Positions 12,201 through 21,275 of a stretch of DNA of 64,000 nucleotides are shown piece after piece (the first letter of the stretch is position 1; every line of letters begins with the position of its first letter). The stretch covers positions 1,560,039-1,624,038 of the forward strand of contig NW_019091407.1 of the NCBI RefSeq assembly GCF_001949145.1. Direction: 5' to 3'. Origin of the DNA: Acanthaster planci (taxonomy: Eukaryota; Echinodermata; Asteroidea; Valvatida; Acanthasteridae). The translations under genes were made by a program, and so were the position numbers. The notes beneath the pieces are model-generated. The model was given only the letters and a program-made list of their open reading frames with translations, was not told where the DNA came from and ran no database searches.

Positions 12201-14067
12201 ATAGGGTAAAAATGTTAATATTGCCAGTTCTAAAACATACTTCAATCAAGCTGTTAAAAGAGCATAAAGGTGACACTTAAAAGGGATATTTTTTTGTTTT
12301 ATTCAGAGGCTAGGATGGTACTTTAAAGCAATATACATGCAAGTGGATTTGTGAAATATTTGTGCATTTTGGTAAGGTGGACTTTTAAAATAATAACTAA
12401 TAACAAGTTTTTCAGAGCCCTTAGTTGGCCTAAAATGGTAAAAACATAAAATGAGCTGTTTCCATGGCAATGAGCTGGTATGGATTTCAAAAGCCTATTT
12501 TGTTTACTTGCACCCAAAGTCCTTCCATCCCACAAAGTATAAAAAAATTGATATTTTGAGCGTGGACACAAAAGTCTGGTATTTACGTGAAATGAGTCTT
12601 GACACTTCTTTGGGTATGTTTTAAAAACAGGGTTTACGGGACCAAGTGAGTGAAGTAATCACGGAAGTGCAAATTTGACCATCTTCATGTTTGGTCCAAT
12701 CAAATACTCACCTTGGAGTCAAGAACGAGGACTTCACAGTTGACACACACAGCCACCAAATCATCATCATAGCTGAAACTACAGTGCTGAGCAGGCCCCA
12801 AACACTGGCCTATAATCTGGCCTCTGATCTGCTCACCTAAATACCCAGGAAATAACAGCCAGTTATCAGTCACAATTCATTTTTGGTCAAAGTTAACAGA
12901 TGAGATTGACAGGAGGAGAATTTGAACCTGCAACAAGCCTCTGGAGCCACCATACTCCAAGCTGGGGTGTACCAATTTGCAAACAGAGATGACAACTTGC
13001 CCCTCTCAGTGTTTTTCGACTTAGATTGATTTAATTACCTCGTTAGCTACCCTTGTGAAAGCATTTGCAAAGAGTCAAGTTTGAATGAAGAAAACAGGAT
13101 GCGCTCGGCCAGCGGGTTAGAAAGACATGAGAATGTGGAGTCCAGTAGAACAAAACAATTAGACATGGCACTTGACAGTTTGTGTCCTTGATATATGCAA
13201 ATTAAATGAAGTCGATAGTGTGAAATTCAATGCAGATTTGAAGCCAGAGATTATGACTAAAACGTTGGTAGGTCAAATGTTAAGGTTCATTATTCAGTAG
13301 ATTTGCTTTTCACTTACCACAAATGACCCACTGGGGATTCATAAGCCCAACAGCTACATGAACAAAAAATTGGGACAGGGATGTATATTGGTATGAAAGA
13401 ATTTACCCAAGTCATAGGTACTCCTGGCTTGTTCCACATTCCAGACAATGATGTAATCCTCTGCAGCTGAGCAGACCAGGGTTGGGTTATGCTGATGCCC
13501 AAAACACAGACAGCTTAGTTTCTTCTTGTGTGCTTCTAACACCAGCGGCTAAGAAACATTGACATCACACACAAACATTTAGTGTCTTAAACCCACAATG
13601 CATGATAGTGAAAGTTCAAGCTGGCTAAAATGTGACCCACAAAACCTGCTGATTTCAGGAACTGCAACACACATTTCAAGTACCAGACTGAACACGTACA
13701 GAGCATGTTCATTCCTTCAACTACTCCCTCTTATTATTATCCAATTTGCTCATGAATCTTCTTGTAACTGTGCAACTGTAATTAACAGCAGAATTGAAGC
13801 TTTACAGTACTCTGAATTTCATCACTTGCCGTAATATCCCTCTGGCATCTGAAGATTTTGGCGCAGTTAGGGTTAATTAATAATGAGAAAACTAACTTTG
13901 ATTAAGTGCAAGCAAGTTCTTGGCAGTACCTTAGAGCTGAGGCTCTGCATACTCCAAATGCCCGCTGACTTGGCGAAAGGCAGTGCCAGATAGATGCCAT
14001 TACATGCCAGCTGGAGATGAGAGGGTGCAAATGGAGTGTACAAGGTGCTTTGATGTACGGCTGTCAT
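116..14067 (-). CDS. WDR27: WDR27-like WD40-repeat protein, 5' (N-terminal) half, ten exons
   Basis: Spliced gene read right to left; exons are 14067-13930, 13548-13407, 12836-12712, 8550-8437, 6809-6758, 5935-5865, 3953-3830, 2778-2538, 2290-2187 and 201-116. All junctions are GT-AG and every phase matches, giving 1197 nt (399 codons) without a stop. The protein opens with a PSHLQLAC motif like the one near the N-terminus of vertebrate WDR27. It continues with WD repeats: SASEDYIIMWN-like (CSAAEDYIIVWNV), an EGHVAPVTSAEFSP repeat ending in FK-IWD, a GSADGQVRIYD strand, then an acidic linker and LSGSYAFAQATNSDNQ. The order fits the first beta-propeller of WDR27. The second propeller and the C-terminus lie left of the window. 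WDR27 is about 830 residues in vertebrates, so roughly half is present. Its biochemical role is poorly known and it is presumed to be a scaffold. Identity rests on remembered family sequence, not a search. Confidence 0.85.
1433..1492. repeat. GC-rich imperfect palindrome (hairpin)
   Basis: Arms of about 20 bp (GCATGTGTTTTTAACTGTCG and its near-complement ending TTAAAAAAGCATGC) flank a CCCGG/CCGGG core. It can form a cruciform and could be a minimal foldback element. Function unknown. Confidence 0.7.
1751..2038. mobile_element. MITE-like element, 288 bp, long terminal inverted repeats
   Basis: The ends GTTGGACAGTTG and CAACTGTCCAAC are inverted, and the inverted similarity runs about 36 bp inward. 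A second inner pair (ACAATCCTGGACAAA near 1816 and its complement near 1980) adds more pairing. There is no transposase and no clear target-site duplication. The open frames on both strands are a by-product of the symmetry. Confidence 0.7.
2187..2290 (-). CDS. WDR27: WDR27 exon 9
   Basis: Acceptor TATTACAG and donor CAAG|gtatgt; phase 2 to 1. It encodes ESPMLIIGTPGALLQVNAHS and ELASFLDFQ, matching the WIGSSVGLFVF...LEAALYYKDFQ blade of vertebrate WDR27. Confidence 0.82.
2538..2778 (-). CDS. WDR27: WDR27 exon 8 (acidic, Ser-rich linker)
   Basis: Acceptor AAATTCAAG and donor CT|gtatga; phase 1 to 2. The protein is low-complexity and acidic (DPQPDEDERPEDADFASEAG), then Ser/Thr-rich, then PPSLLPDDSLIESV. 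It sits where vertebrate WDR27 has a disordered insert ahead of its DLSLIPNS-like motif. The donor was chosen because it alone gives phase 2, which the next exon needs. Confidence 0.7.
2779..3829 (-). other. WDR27 intron 7, no recognisable feature
   Basis: Unique-looking AT-rich intronic sequence. I see no coding exon, long repeat or RNA gene. Confidence 0.6.
3830..3953 (-). CDS. WDR27: WDR27 exon 7
   Basis: Phase 0 to 1, donor G|gtatcg. It begins VRIYDTTEGNGYRCLHHLDV and so finishes the GSADGQ blade of exon 6. The acceptor (CAACAAG) has a weak pyrimidine tract, so the 5' edge is the least certain of the gene. The end is polar and probably a linker. Confidence 0.72.
4071..4140. repeat. Direct repeat copy 1 (70 bp)
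   Basis: Starts GGAAAAACAGGAAATGGAGA and ends CAGCATTCGAATAAC. It is almost identical to 4633-4701, the only notable difference being a 1-3 base change around the internal AATAA run. Confidence 0.85.
4633..4701. repeat. Direct repeat copy 2 (69 bp)
   Basis: Second copy of the 4071-4140 sequence in the same orientation, about 560 bp downstream. Near-identity inside an intron suggests a recent local duplication or a short dispersed repeat. Confidence 0.85.
5865..5935 (-). CDS. WDR27: WDR27 exon 6
   Basis: Acceptor CACATTTAG and donor CAG|gtatgt; phase 1 to 0. It encodes SPFLSLVMNQ and GFAVGSADGQ, a blade strand matching LLSLFID...TGCADGQ in vertebrate WDR27. Confidence 0.84.
6095..6180 (-). 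pseudogene. Possible decayed duplicate of the WDR27 exon 5 boundary
   Basis: On the minus strand the stretch around CTGCAGATATGGGATATTA resembles the exon 5 acceptor and its first codons (IWDI). The upstream AAAGTTGTGCATT motif is also shared with 6825-6840. Read as an exon it meets a stop after nine codons. It lies in the intron just after exon 5. Confidence 0.45.
6758..6809 (-). CDS. WDR27: WDR27 exon 5 (52 nt)
   Basis: Acceptor TTTTCTGCAG and donor CAG|gtataa; phase 0 to 1. It encodes IWDITEGCVIYQSCIIS, the end of the WD blade begun in exon 4. It is very short, but both splice sites and the phases fit. Confidence 0.82.
6810..8436 (-). other. WDR27 intron 4
   Basis: Non-coding. It holds a degenerate minisatellite at 7277-7416 and a related fragment near 7985-8080. 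No exon is supported elsewhere in the intron. Confidence 0.6.
7277..7416. repeat. Degenerate minisatellite, about 30-33 bp unit
   Basis: Four to five tandem units built on TGTGAAATATTTTCCCACTT, the first two nearly identical and the later ones diverged (AAATGTTTTCCCAC). The open frames on both strands across it are repeat artefacts. Confidence 0.8.
8437..8550 (-). CDS. WDR27: WDR27 exon 4 (WD blade)
   Basis: Acceptor TACTGCAG and donor AAG|gtgagt; 38 codons, phase 0 to 0. It encodes LEGHVAPVTSAEFSP and SVSEDRTFK; the blade is completed by IWD at the start of the next exon. Confidence 0.88.
8739..9440 (+). repeat. Dispersed repeat family R1, copy A
   Basis: Shares blocks in order with 32480-33010 and, reversed, with 31120-31660. 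The blocks include CTTCACAAAACACCTCT, CCGTTATTTTCACAAGTTCC, a CACTGGTTCCC...CATGCAAAAGAACGC stretch and GGTCTCTTGTCTATGTATG. Non-coding, class unknown. Confidence 0.7.
10010..12075 (+). mobile_element. Broken DIRS-type (tyrosine recombinase) retrotransposon relic
   Basis: Plus-strand fragments appear in the order expected for DIRS elements. A gag-like part (10010-10706) comes first. Then comes an RNase H-like part starting about 10779, interrupted by the solo LTR and resuming at 11010 with a GHWSE motif and later a WLSAAFIPGKCN motif. A conserved DIRS tail follows (AFTLDWGKFLAYAFPPFSL, 11475-11600), and last the N-terminal part of a tyrosine recombinase (SSINTARSALSAV near 11950). Most of the reverse transcriptase is missing: gag-like sequence passes directly into RNase H-like sequence near 10770. 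Frameshifts and stops occur throughout and the recombinase lacks its catalytic end. It is antisense to WDR27. The family call is strong; the outer limits are uncertain. Confidence 0.82.
10806..11009 (+). mobile_element. Solo LTR (194 bp) with 5-bp target-site duplication, nested in the DIRS relic
   Basis: The LTR is 10811-11004, starting TGTTACGAT and ending CACATAACA (TGTTA...TAACA termini). It is flanked on both sides by GGTTT (10806-10810 and 11005-11009). An AATAAA is present near 10920. The reading frame of the interrupted RNase H-like region continues across the insertion once LTR and one GGTTT are ignored. No internal retroelement genes, so it is a solo LTR, or possibly a TRIM-type remnant. 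Confidence 0.82.
12712..12836 (-). CDS. WDR27: WDR27 exon 3 (WD blade)
   Basis: Acceptor TATTTAG and donor AAG|gtgagt; phase 1 to 0. The translation ends SYDDDLVAVCVNCEVLVLD, which matches the blade FSLDDHVVAVC...IFMLD that follows exon 2 in vertebrate WDR27. Confidence 0.85.
12837..13406 (-). other. WDR27 intron 2, no recognisable feature
   Basis: 570 bp of intronic sequence with proper splice sites at both ends. Nothing else is seen. Intron 1 (13549-13929) is likewise empty. Confidence 0.6.
13407..13548 (-). CDS. WDR27: WDR27 exon 2 (WD blade)
   Basis: Acceptor TTTCTTAG and donor G|gtaaat; enters phase 0 and leaves phase 1. It encodes LEAHKKKLSCLCFGH followed by CSAAEDYIIVWNVEQAR, a typical WD40 blade and one of the best-conserved parts of WDR27. 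Confidence 0.88.
13930..14067 (-). CDS. WDR27: WDR27 exon 1 with start codon
   Basis: 46 codons, phase 0 at the 3' end (AAG|gtactg). The ATG at 14067 is preceded by an in-frame TGA five codons upstream, with A at -3, so it is the first usable start in this reading frame. It contains PSHLQLAC and a GIWSM strand resembling the first WD blade. An untranslated upstream exon cannot be excluded. Confidence 0.8.
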
Positions 14068-14684
14068 AATGGATTCTCCTCAACCGTGTAGCATGCATTG
14101 ACAACCACTAGAAGGGATGCATGTAAATTATGGTTTTTAGATTTAAATACTGGTAATGCAAGGTGTGCATCAATCATTCCCCACACACTTTTGTATTAAG
14201 AATGTTCAATGGAAATTGGAGATCTGTATGCATACGTACATGTACACGTAAACACCATAACACACTTTAAGCACAAGGCCTTTATTCTTCAGACTGCCAT
14301 TTTGGATTATGCTCCCCTTGGATTCCCCCCCCCTAAAGTCTCCAGTTTGTGTTCAAGAGCCGGCCTCAAAAGTAGTGCAGCGATGCGGCTTTTTTTTTAT
14401 CTTCACTTATTTTCTGGAAATGATGTCCGTACGTAGTATAATGCGCATTGTCCATTGGGACTGCATGCGCACGTAAAACCAGCTGCTACCAACACTAAAA
14501 TAGACTGGCCCCCATACGGCCTTTTACTGTTAAAAAGCATTTTCAGACATGTCCATGTAAACAGGACATACAGTAAAACCACCTCGTTTGTCTGGTTCCC
14601 AGATATAAATGTATAATACAGAAATGACGCCATCAGAAAAAGAGTGCCCGACTAAATGTATGGGGAACTACTCATAGGATACCC

Positions 14685-14845
14685 AGCACAATATGCAGCA
14701 AAGGGGGACCCCCCAATGTGATGCACAAGCTGTATACCCTATGCCTACTGCACCCCCCTCGGAAATCTGAAAGAAGTTCCAAAGATTCCATTGACACAAA
14801 AGAAGACAAAATAGAGCAGGGGTCCCCCTTTGCCACATATCGTGC
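14685..14845. mobile_element. Small palindromic MITE, family M1, copy 1
   Basis: Inverted arms GCAAAGGGGGACCCC (near 14697 and, reversed, near 14825). The interior CCCCCTCGGAAATCTGAAAG...TCCAAAGATTCC is shared with 15611-15790. No coding capacity. Confidence 0.65.
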
Positions 14846-15610
14846 ATCATACATGTATGACTGTTAGAGGGACTGCATTGGAGGGCTGTACATATTACTC
14901 AACTGTAGCAGGATTTCAGTCAATTAATTAAGCAAGTTTGCTAGCTTTTGGACATCGTTTTATACCAAATGAAAGACTTTTCATTTTGCCGATGCACAGG
15001 TCTACGGCAATGTGTGCACTGACCATAAAACCAGAGACTTTATTTTTTTGGCCCTATTCACATTTTTGTTAACACTCTGATTCTGAAATGGGAAGGAGCC
15101 TACATGTATGTAACTGTTTTGCAATAATTTCAATTACAGCCTCACTTTGAAACTATTTTTTTCATTTGGATAAAAGGCAACATGAATTTCTAGCCATAAT
15201 TTGGAAATACCCATTGGAGCACAAGGATGCACTGCAAACGTCGAAAAGGCTTATTCCCCCTCCCCCCCGACAACACGCCGCTGCCCGGCGATCACGCCGA
15301 CTGCACCCACAAAAGGCACAAAAGTAACAGCAAACCACAACCCTGAAAAATCTATGCTACATTGCAAAGTTTTCCAGTCAAATGAAAAAAGTCACAGCAT
15401 CCTTGCCTGATAATGATATTCCTGATCACAATTAAGGTCAAGGAATGTAAGCAGAAATCAAAATTTCCCACCGCACCAGCATAGTCATGTAGTATTCAGT
15501 CTGGATACCAAACCCGATGAGTCTAACTATTACCTTAGATTGCATACCGGTCGTTAGGGAATCTTTGGCAGGGAACCAGACTAGGTAGTACTCCAGATAT
15601 TAAAGTATAC

Positions 15611-15790
15611 CGTGCAAGAAATGAGACCGAGGGGTACCCCCCCCCAACATGTCCAATCCCTATACACATTCCAGACTATTGTTACTTAACACATCCCCCC
15701 AAAATGTCTGAAAGGAATTCCCCAGATTCCTGCGAGACAATAACCAACACAAGGCAGGGGGATAAATCTCCGTCTCATACCTTGCTGCAT
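15611..15790. mobile_element. Small palindromic MITE, family M1, copy 2
   Basis: Diverged inverted ends (TGCAAGAAATGAGACCGAGG and the complement of CTCCGTCTCATACCTTGC). The interior CCCCCCAAAATGTCTGAAAG...CCCCAGATTCC matches copy 1 in the same orientation. Confidence 0.6.
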
Positions 15791-15848
15791 ATGTATAAAA
15801 GGATCCGAAGAAAAAGAAATGGGGCTGCGTACGTATCACCGTGATGAG

Positions 15849-15920
15849 GATATCGACAAGAACATAATATCAAATCAGTGCTCTGGAATATCTGATTGAT
15901 GTTATATTCTTGACGATATT
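15849..15920. repeat. Hairpin with about 29 bp arms
   Basis: GATATCGACAAGAACATAAT at the left pairs with the complement of ATTCTTGACGATATT at the right, with a few mismatches and a 12 bp loop. CCGAAGAAAAAGAA is repeated directly on both sides (near 15814 and 15920). Confidence 0.65.
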
Positions 15921-18900
15921 CCGAAGAAAAAGAAGTCTTGTACCGCACGAGGGCGCTATTGAGTAAGAAATCAAACTTGCATTAGTCCTTCAAGATGACT
16001 CGCAATTTTGAGTGAAATCGTCTTACAACTGCTTGTTTGTTTCTTTGTATGCTCATAGGTCCAAAAATGGATTAGATTGTTCAAATTTTTAAAAAGACGT
16101 TGGATATTTTGAATATATTGTTCAAAACCAGGCCCGTAACCAGGACTCTTCGTGGGAGCCGAGGGGTGCGAATCCTCAACAAAGCGGACCACTGAAGCAT
16201 AGGCCTAGATCTTTAGCTGTTTTATTATCAACATCAGGATTCATGAGGTCGTTTTAGGGGCAAACCGTTCTTTTATAGTTCAAAAACGTTTCTTGCCTCA
16301 AAAGCGGACCTTTTAGTAGCGCGGATGGGGTTCCAATGCACCCCCGGGTACTGGCCTGAAAATCCATGTTCCCCGGAACCAATGGCGACTCCCATGTATG
16401 AAAACATTTAAATGATCAGAAATTAAATTGTAAATTATTTGGTATTTTTTGACTGGTACAAAAAAAATCCAATTTCCAAGCTTACAGGATAGGCCTTCTT
16501 CAAACTGAAGTAGTTTCAGTGTAATACATTACATTTAGGTGGCAGGAACATTAAAACTCAGACAATGTAGTTTTGCACTTAATGCTTTTACGCATTGATG
16601 ATGCTTTTACCCATTTACTGAAGACGGTTTGAGAATGAACGTTGCATATTTGCCTTAGGCTGCTTTTTTTATGGTGTCCCTGGTGGATGGCCAGTGAGCA
16701 TGGCAGTCAGTATTGGTGTTAGTATTAAGTGGAAGCGGCTGTGTTAGGATGACTGAACTTTTGAGCATTTTTGCCCAAGTCGATATGCAACATTCATATA
16801 AATACTTGGATTTCCTTAAGTAATTACTCTGCATGCTGAAGTTTCATCTGATTTTCACTGTTTCCATTTATAATTTCATACAGGCCTACTCCTACTACCG
16901 TTTAATAGACTTTTAGTATATTATAACAGTGGTCAGTCGAAATATATCATAAACTTCAAGGGGCTCTTTGATACAAAACGTAAATAAAATCGCAAATTTT
17001 AAGGTCCATCCATAGTTTGATCGTTTTCCCATTGAAAGTATTCTTATCGATATCAGGAATGAAGTCCGTGCTGTCTCAGGCCTATGCTTAGCTGATGGAA
17101 ACAAAGCAAAATGAGCGGAGCCCTCCTTTAAAAAAAAAGACGACTTATGCTGTCTTCGGCTGTCTTCTTTCTTCGAAAAAAACTGGATAAAGAGGATCAA
17201 AAGAACACATGATAAGCATCTTCTGAAACAAATTTTGGATTTTTTTTAACCGATGAGCGTCAAAATCTAAAATTCTTGAGCATGCTGTGCCAGAAGGTCA
17301 TGCAGCAATTAAGCTTCTGGAACCTTCGCCTATGGGGATTTTACATTGGGCCGTCCTATCACGTTCGCTAATTTTAGGAAAAACGAACTACCCAAAGAAA
17401 CACTCATACGGGAATTTCTCCTTTGTCCTCAAGTAATATCTTAGAAAAGTCACCTGGAGACGGTTAAAAAACGAATTTCATTAACGAACTTTCACTTCCG
17501 GCAATATCGTTCCTATAGATCTCCTTATTCGTGCATATTTGTTTTCATTCCCCGGCTTACGTCAAAACGAGACTGTACAACGTCGCAAAGATTTACCTGC
17601 CTACAGTGGAGTTGACCTGACACAGTTTTTGTCAGCAAATATTAGAATCTTTTGTAAAAGCGGAATATTGCTTTGAGTTTATTTCCTTATAAATTACAAA
17701 TTCGACAAAATATTATGGTCTGTTTTCATTTTGCCTATCACCAAAAGACAACTGGTACCATAAAGTATAATTCCGTAACTGTTCATCTGCATACGAGACC
17801 ACAGCATTGGACTCTCCATGTATTTTATATTTTTAGAAGTGCGTGATAGGTCTATTTTGGGCAGGATTTCTCATTTAGGTCAGGTAATTTTCAGTTTCTA
17901 TAACTTATTATGCGGCGCGTGTAACTGTTCTCAAATAGCCTCGTGCTAGGCGTGCGCTGTTTGCATACCAAACTGGTTCATTTACAAAACCTCCCTCGGA
18001 ACAAACTATCCATCACTTTATGGAAAATGGAACAAAGTACTCTGCAGAAACATCGAAGATAAATACTTTTCGCAACAGAACCTATGAAACAGAAAGTTTG
18101 TACTTCAGTGGGAATCAAGTTGCAAGAATGTGGAAACATTAAAATGTAAACACGTGGGAAAAACTACCAATCGAAATAGACGTATTTTGGTAATCATCTT
18201 AAGTTTATCCGCTTGGTAATAACTTGCTTCCGGCATTAGTCCCTGAAGAATTAACAGGAAATGGAAACAAATTTATCGTCATGTCAACAACAGAATTAAT
18301 TTGCCATAGAATAATACTGTATACTGTCCTTTTTAAGGATAAAAAGGTTTCATATACTTTTCTGTTCGTCTTCATCAAATTCTGTGGAAAGGTTTAAGTG
18401 ATTAAAACTGATCAGTCCGAAAGCCAGTTCAAGTACAAACGCATTTGCAACACGACAGCATTGACTGATGTCTCCAAAGTTTGCTCCGGTTATCAATATG
18501 CTTCCTCAAATTTAGATATCAAAGGACAAAACTCAAGAGGGGAAAAATCAAGATCAGGTTAATTAATGTCAGCTGAAATTAAATGGCCATAATATAAACA
18601 ATAACAAAATGTAAGGACAACTTTCAGCACAAAGTTATAAAAGCCATCCACAAGAATCCTAAAACCGTTGGTATCCATGAAAATCCATGAAAACAGAAAA
18701 CAGGAAATTTTCTATTTGATTTTTTTCAGCAAGAAATGTTTCAAAACTCACATTTACATTTTCTGGAAAATTTGAAAATAACAACACTGGAAGTGATTTT
18801 CAGGTGGTCGAATTGAACAATGCTCTTTGGTAACCATTGTCCAAATTAGACCTCACGTGTTCAAGTTCATTTTAAAACGGGACAGTTAGTCGAAGGTACG

Positions 18901-20502
18901 CCATTTGTTCAATTTAGCTGTCGGTTCTTGAAAATACGAAATCGCATGCAAATAAACCTTCAGAGGGTATTTCTCCTTATTAATTGTTACGATTCTTGCT
19001 TTGTTTATTTTACTTTAGTTTTAGCGGTCATCACAACAGGTGTTTTTGATTTGTTGATTGAAAGAAAAGATGCAAATTTTTTATACTCTTTAATTTAAAT
19101 TCTCCATCTAAAAAAGTGGGTTTTCTAGAAAAATAAATCCAACATTTGAGCCCTTTCTACTGAGTCTAGATTGGGATATGTGGTCCAACTCTTGCCAAGT
19201 TTTTCCAACAAGAGCAATTAAGGCTGGATTTTGGTCAGACATGTTTGAATGTGTACTTTCCAATTGAAAACAAAGAGATAAGATTTATTCTACAGAGCAA
19301 ATAAATAAGAATTGGATATGTTCGCTTATTTTTTCTCTTTCTATGTTTTATTGATCATAAAAACGCAAAACATACAGTAGAAAGAAAAAGCACGAATTAT
19401 ACACAATTAAGGAGATTGAGAAAACGGGAGATAAATGGAAAGTATAAAAAAAAACTTCAGAAAAAAAGTGGGGACCATGAACAGATTTAGAAAGATGGTC
19501 ACTGTATATGTCCATTTGAAATAACTGCATAGGGTTTATAGAATTAGAATTGAAATCTCCATTTTATATAATGAAGACTAAGGGTTTTATTATTGATAGC
19601 AATCTTATATTCTATTTGATATTGATTTTGTAGTCTTAACCCAAAAAAGGAATACATTTGAATCTGGAATTTACACCTATATAAATAAAACTTAGTACAA
19701 AGAAAAACATAAGTCAAAAATTTGTTACGGGGAACTCCAAAAAAGAATTCAAATTTCCCAAACTGAATTGAGTCTTTGAGATTTTGGTTGATAAAAGACA
19801 TGAGGTCTGACAAGATGGGTGAAACATGGTCTCACTCATAAAAAATATGAATCAAAGTTTCAGGACATCTATCACAAAAAGTACAATTTGTTCGCTTATT
19901 TTATTTTTAAAGATATATTTATTCGCGAATTCGAATGGGCAAGCTTACGCAACTGCAAGTCTGAATAGTATGCGTGTCCAGATGCACACTTTCAAATTGA
20001 ATAGCCATTTATTTTTAAATTCCAGGAATACTGCGATCGGACAACTCACATCTCAACTATGAAAACTGTTTAACATCCTTTTTGGATGAAGTGTTTTGAA
20101 AAGTGATCTTTTTTCTTGAACATGTAAATATGTTCAATCATTTCTTGATATAATGAGGGTGCCATTTCTGTGACGTCAACCAGGGAGGAGGGGCTCTGTA
20201 TAGTGTGACCCGATTTGTGAACGACAATCAAACTACACTGAAACTGCGCTGCAATAGCTCCCTATAAAACAGTATTCCGTAGAAATTGATTTCAATTGAA
20301 TTATACAGGTACTTTATGTTGCATACATGAGCCTGCATGTGCATTATAAATTAGCCTGCTTAAGGTGACCTACTATAATCTAAAACATATCAGGACCTAC
20401 TTCCTAACTTTTGAACACTAATAAACAATTTAATGGAATTTTAAAGTATTGAAAAACCAAGACCATCCCAAATACATCATCAATCACACATGTATGATGT
20501 AT

Positions 20503-21275
20503 GAGTGCGACTTGGATGATCATTTTTCTCTCAGGTTTTCTGACTTTGTTCATTTTTTCTCGAGAAAATTCAATTAAATTGTTTTCGCTATTAGTTTCTA
20601 ATGTAAGTGGAATCTTTGGTGCTCCAAAAGATTTTAACATCGTAATTTTTCCTGTGCGTACGAGATCGTCATTTCTTAGTATGGCCCCCTTCCATCATAA
20701 TCAGAATTAACTACATCGTCAGTTTTCTTGAAGTCAACTTGTGCATTTATAAAAACACGTACTGATGCTCAATGTACCCCTTTGGTTTAATGAACATGTA
20801 CCGGTACTGTACCCATTCGATTAGCTGCTTTCTGCACTTGCGAAATCTGAAGAACCAGATCTCTTTCTCTTTGGCATCTGCACTTTGTCTTGTACAACCT
20901 AAACAAAACAGATGGATACCTTTTCTTTAGGTAGTACTCCAAGCTATGACCAAGTTCAATGGTAAGATATGAACGTGAACTGTACATGTACGTACAGTAT
21001 ACAATGTACCTCGAACATGTTTTTACAAAATGCACAGGTTCGCTCCAAGAACACCAACCATAAAGTTGTACTACTCAGGGGGGGGGGGCACACCAAGAAA
21101 CGACGATCTCTGGCACACAGGAAAAATTACGATTTTAAAATCTTTTAACAGAGCACTACAAATTTCACTTAAATTAGAAACTAATAGAAAAAAAATGATT
21201 TAATGGGATTTTCTCAAGAAAAAATGAACAAAGTCAGAAAACCTGAGAAAAAGTGATCATCGAAGTCGCATCCCT
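20503..21275. repeat. Large inverted repeat, about 190 bp arms
   Basis: 20503-20690 and 21077-21275 are inverted copies, clearly similar over their length. They share CTCAGGTTTTCTGACTTTGT, CTATTAGTTTCTAAT and ATCGTAATTTTTCCTGTG. The spacer is about 390 bp. It looks like a foldback transposon. Open frames on both strands here are artefacts. Confidence 0.78.

Larger units (their letters stand above)
8551..12711 (-). other. WDR27 intron 3, filled with repeats
   Basis: The largest WDR27 intron (4.2 kb). It contains R1 copy A (8739-9440), a short tandem duplication (CTTGGCACCACTCAATT twice, 9897-9936), and a DIRS-type relic (10010-12075) interrupted by a solo LTR. 12076-12711 shows no feature. 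Confidence 0.65.

Noticed and set aside
15201-15410. Plus-strand 69-codon frame with a Pro/Thr-rich start in the intergenic region
   Set aside because: Low complexity, no start context or neighbours, and no recognisable fold.
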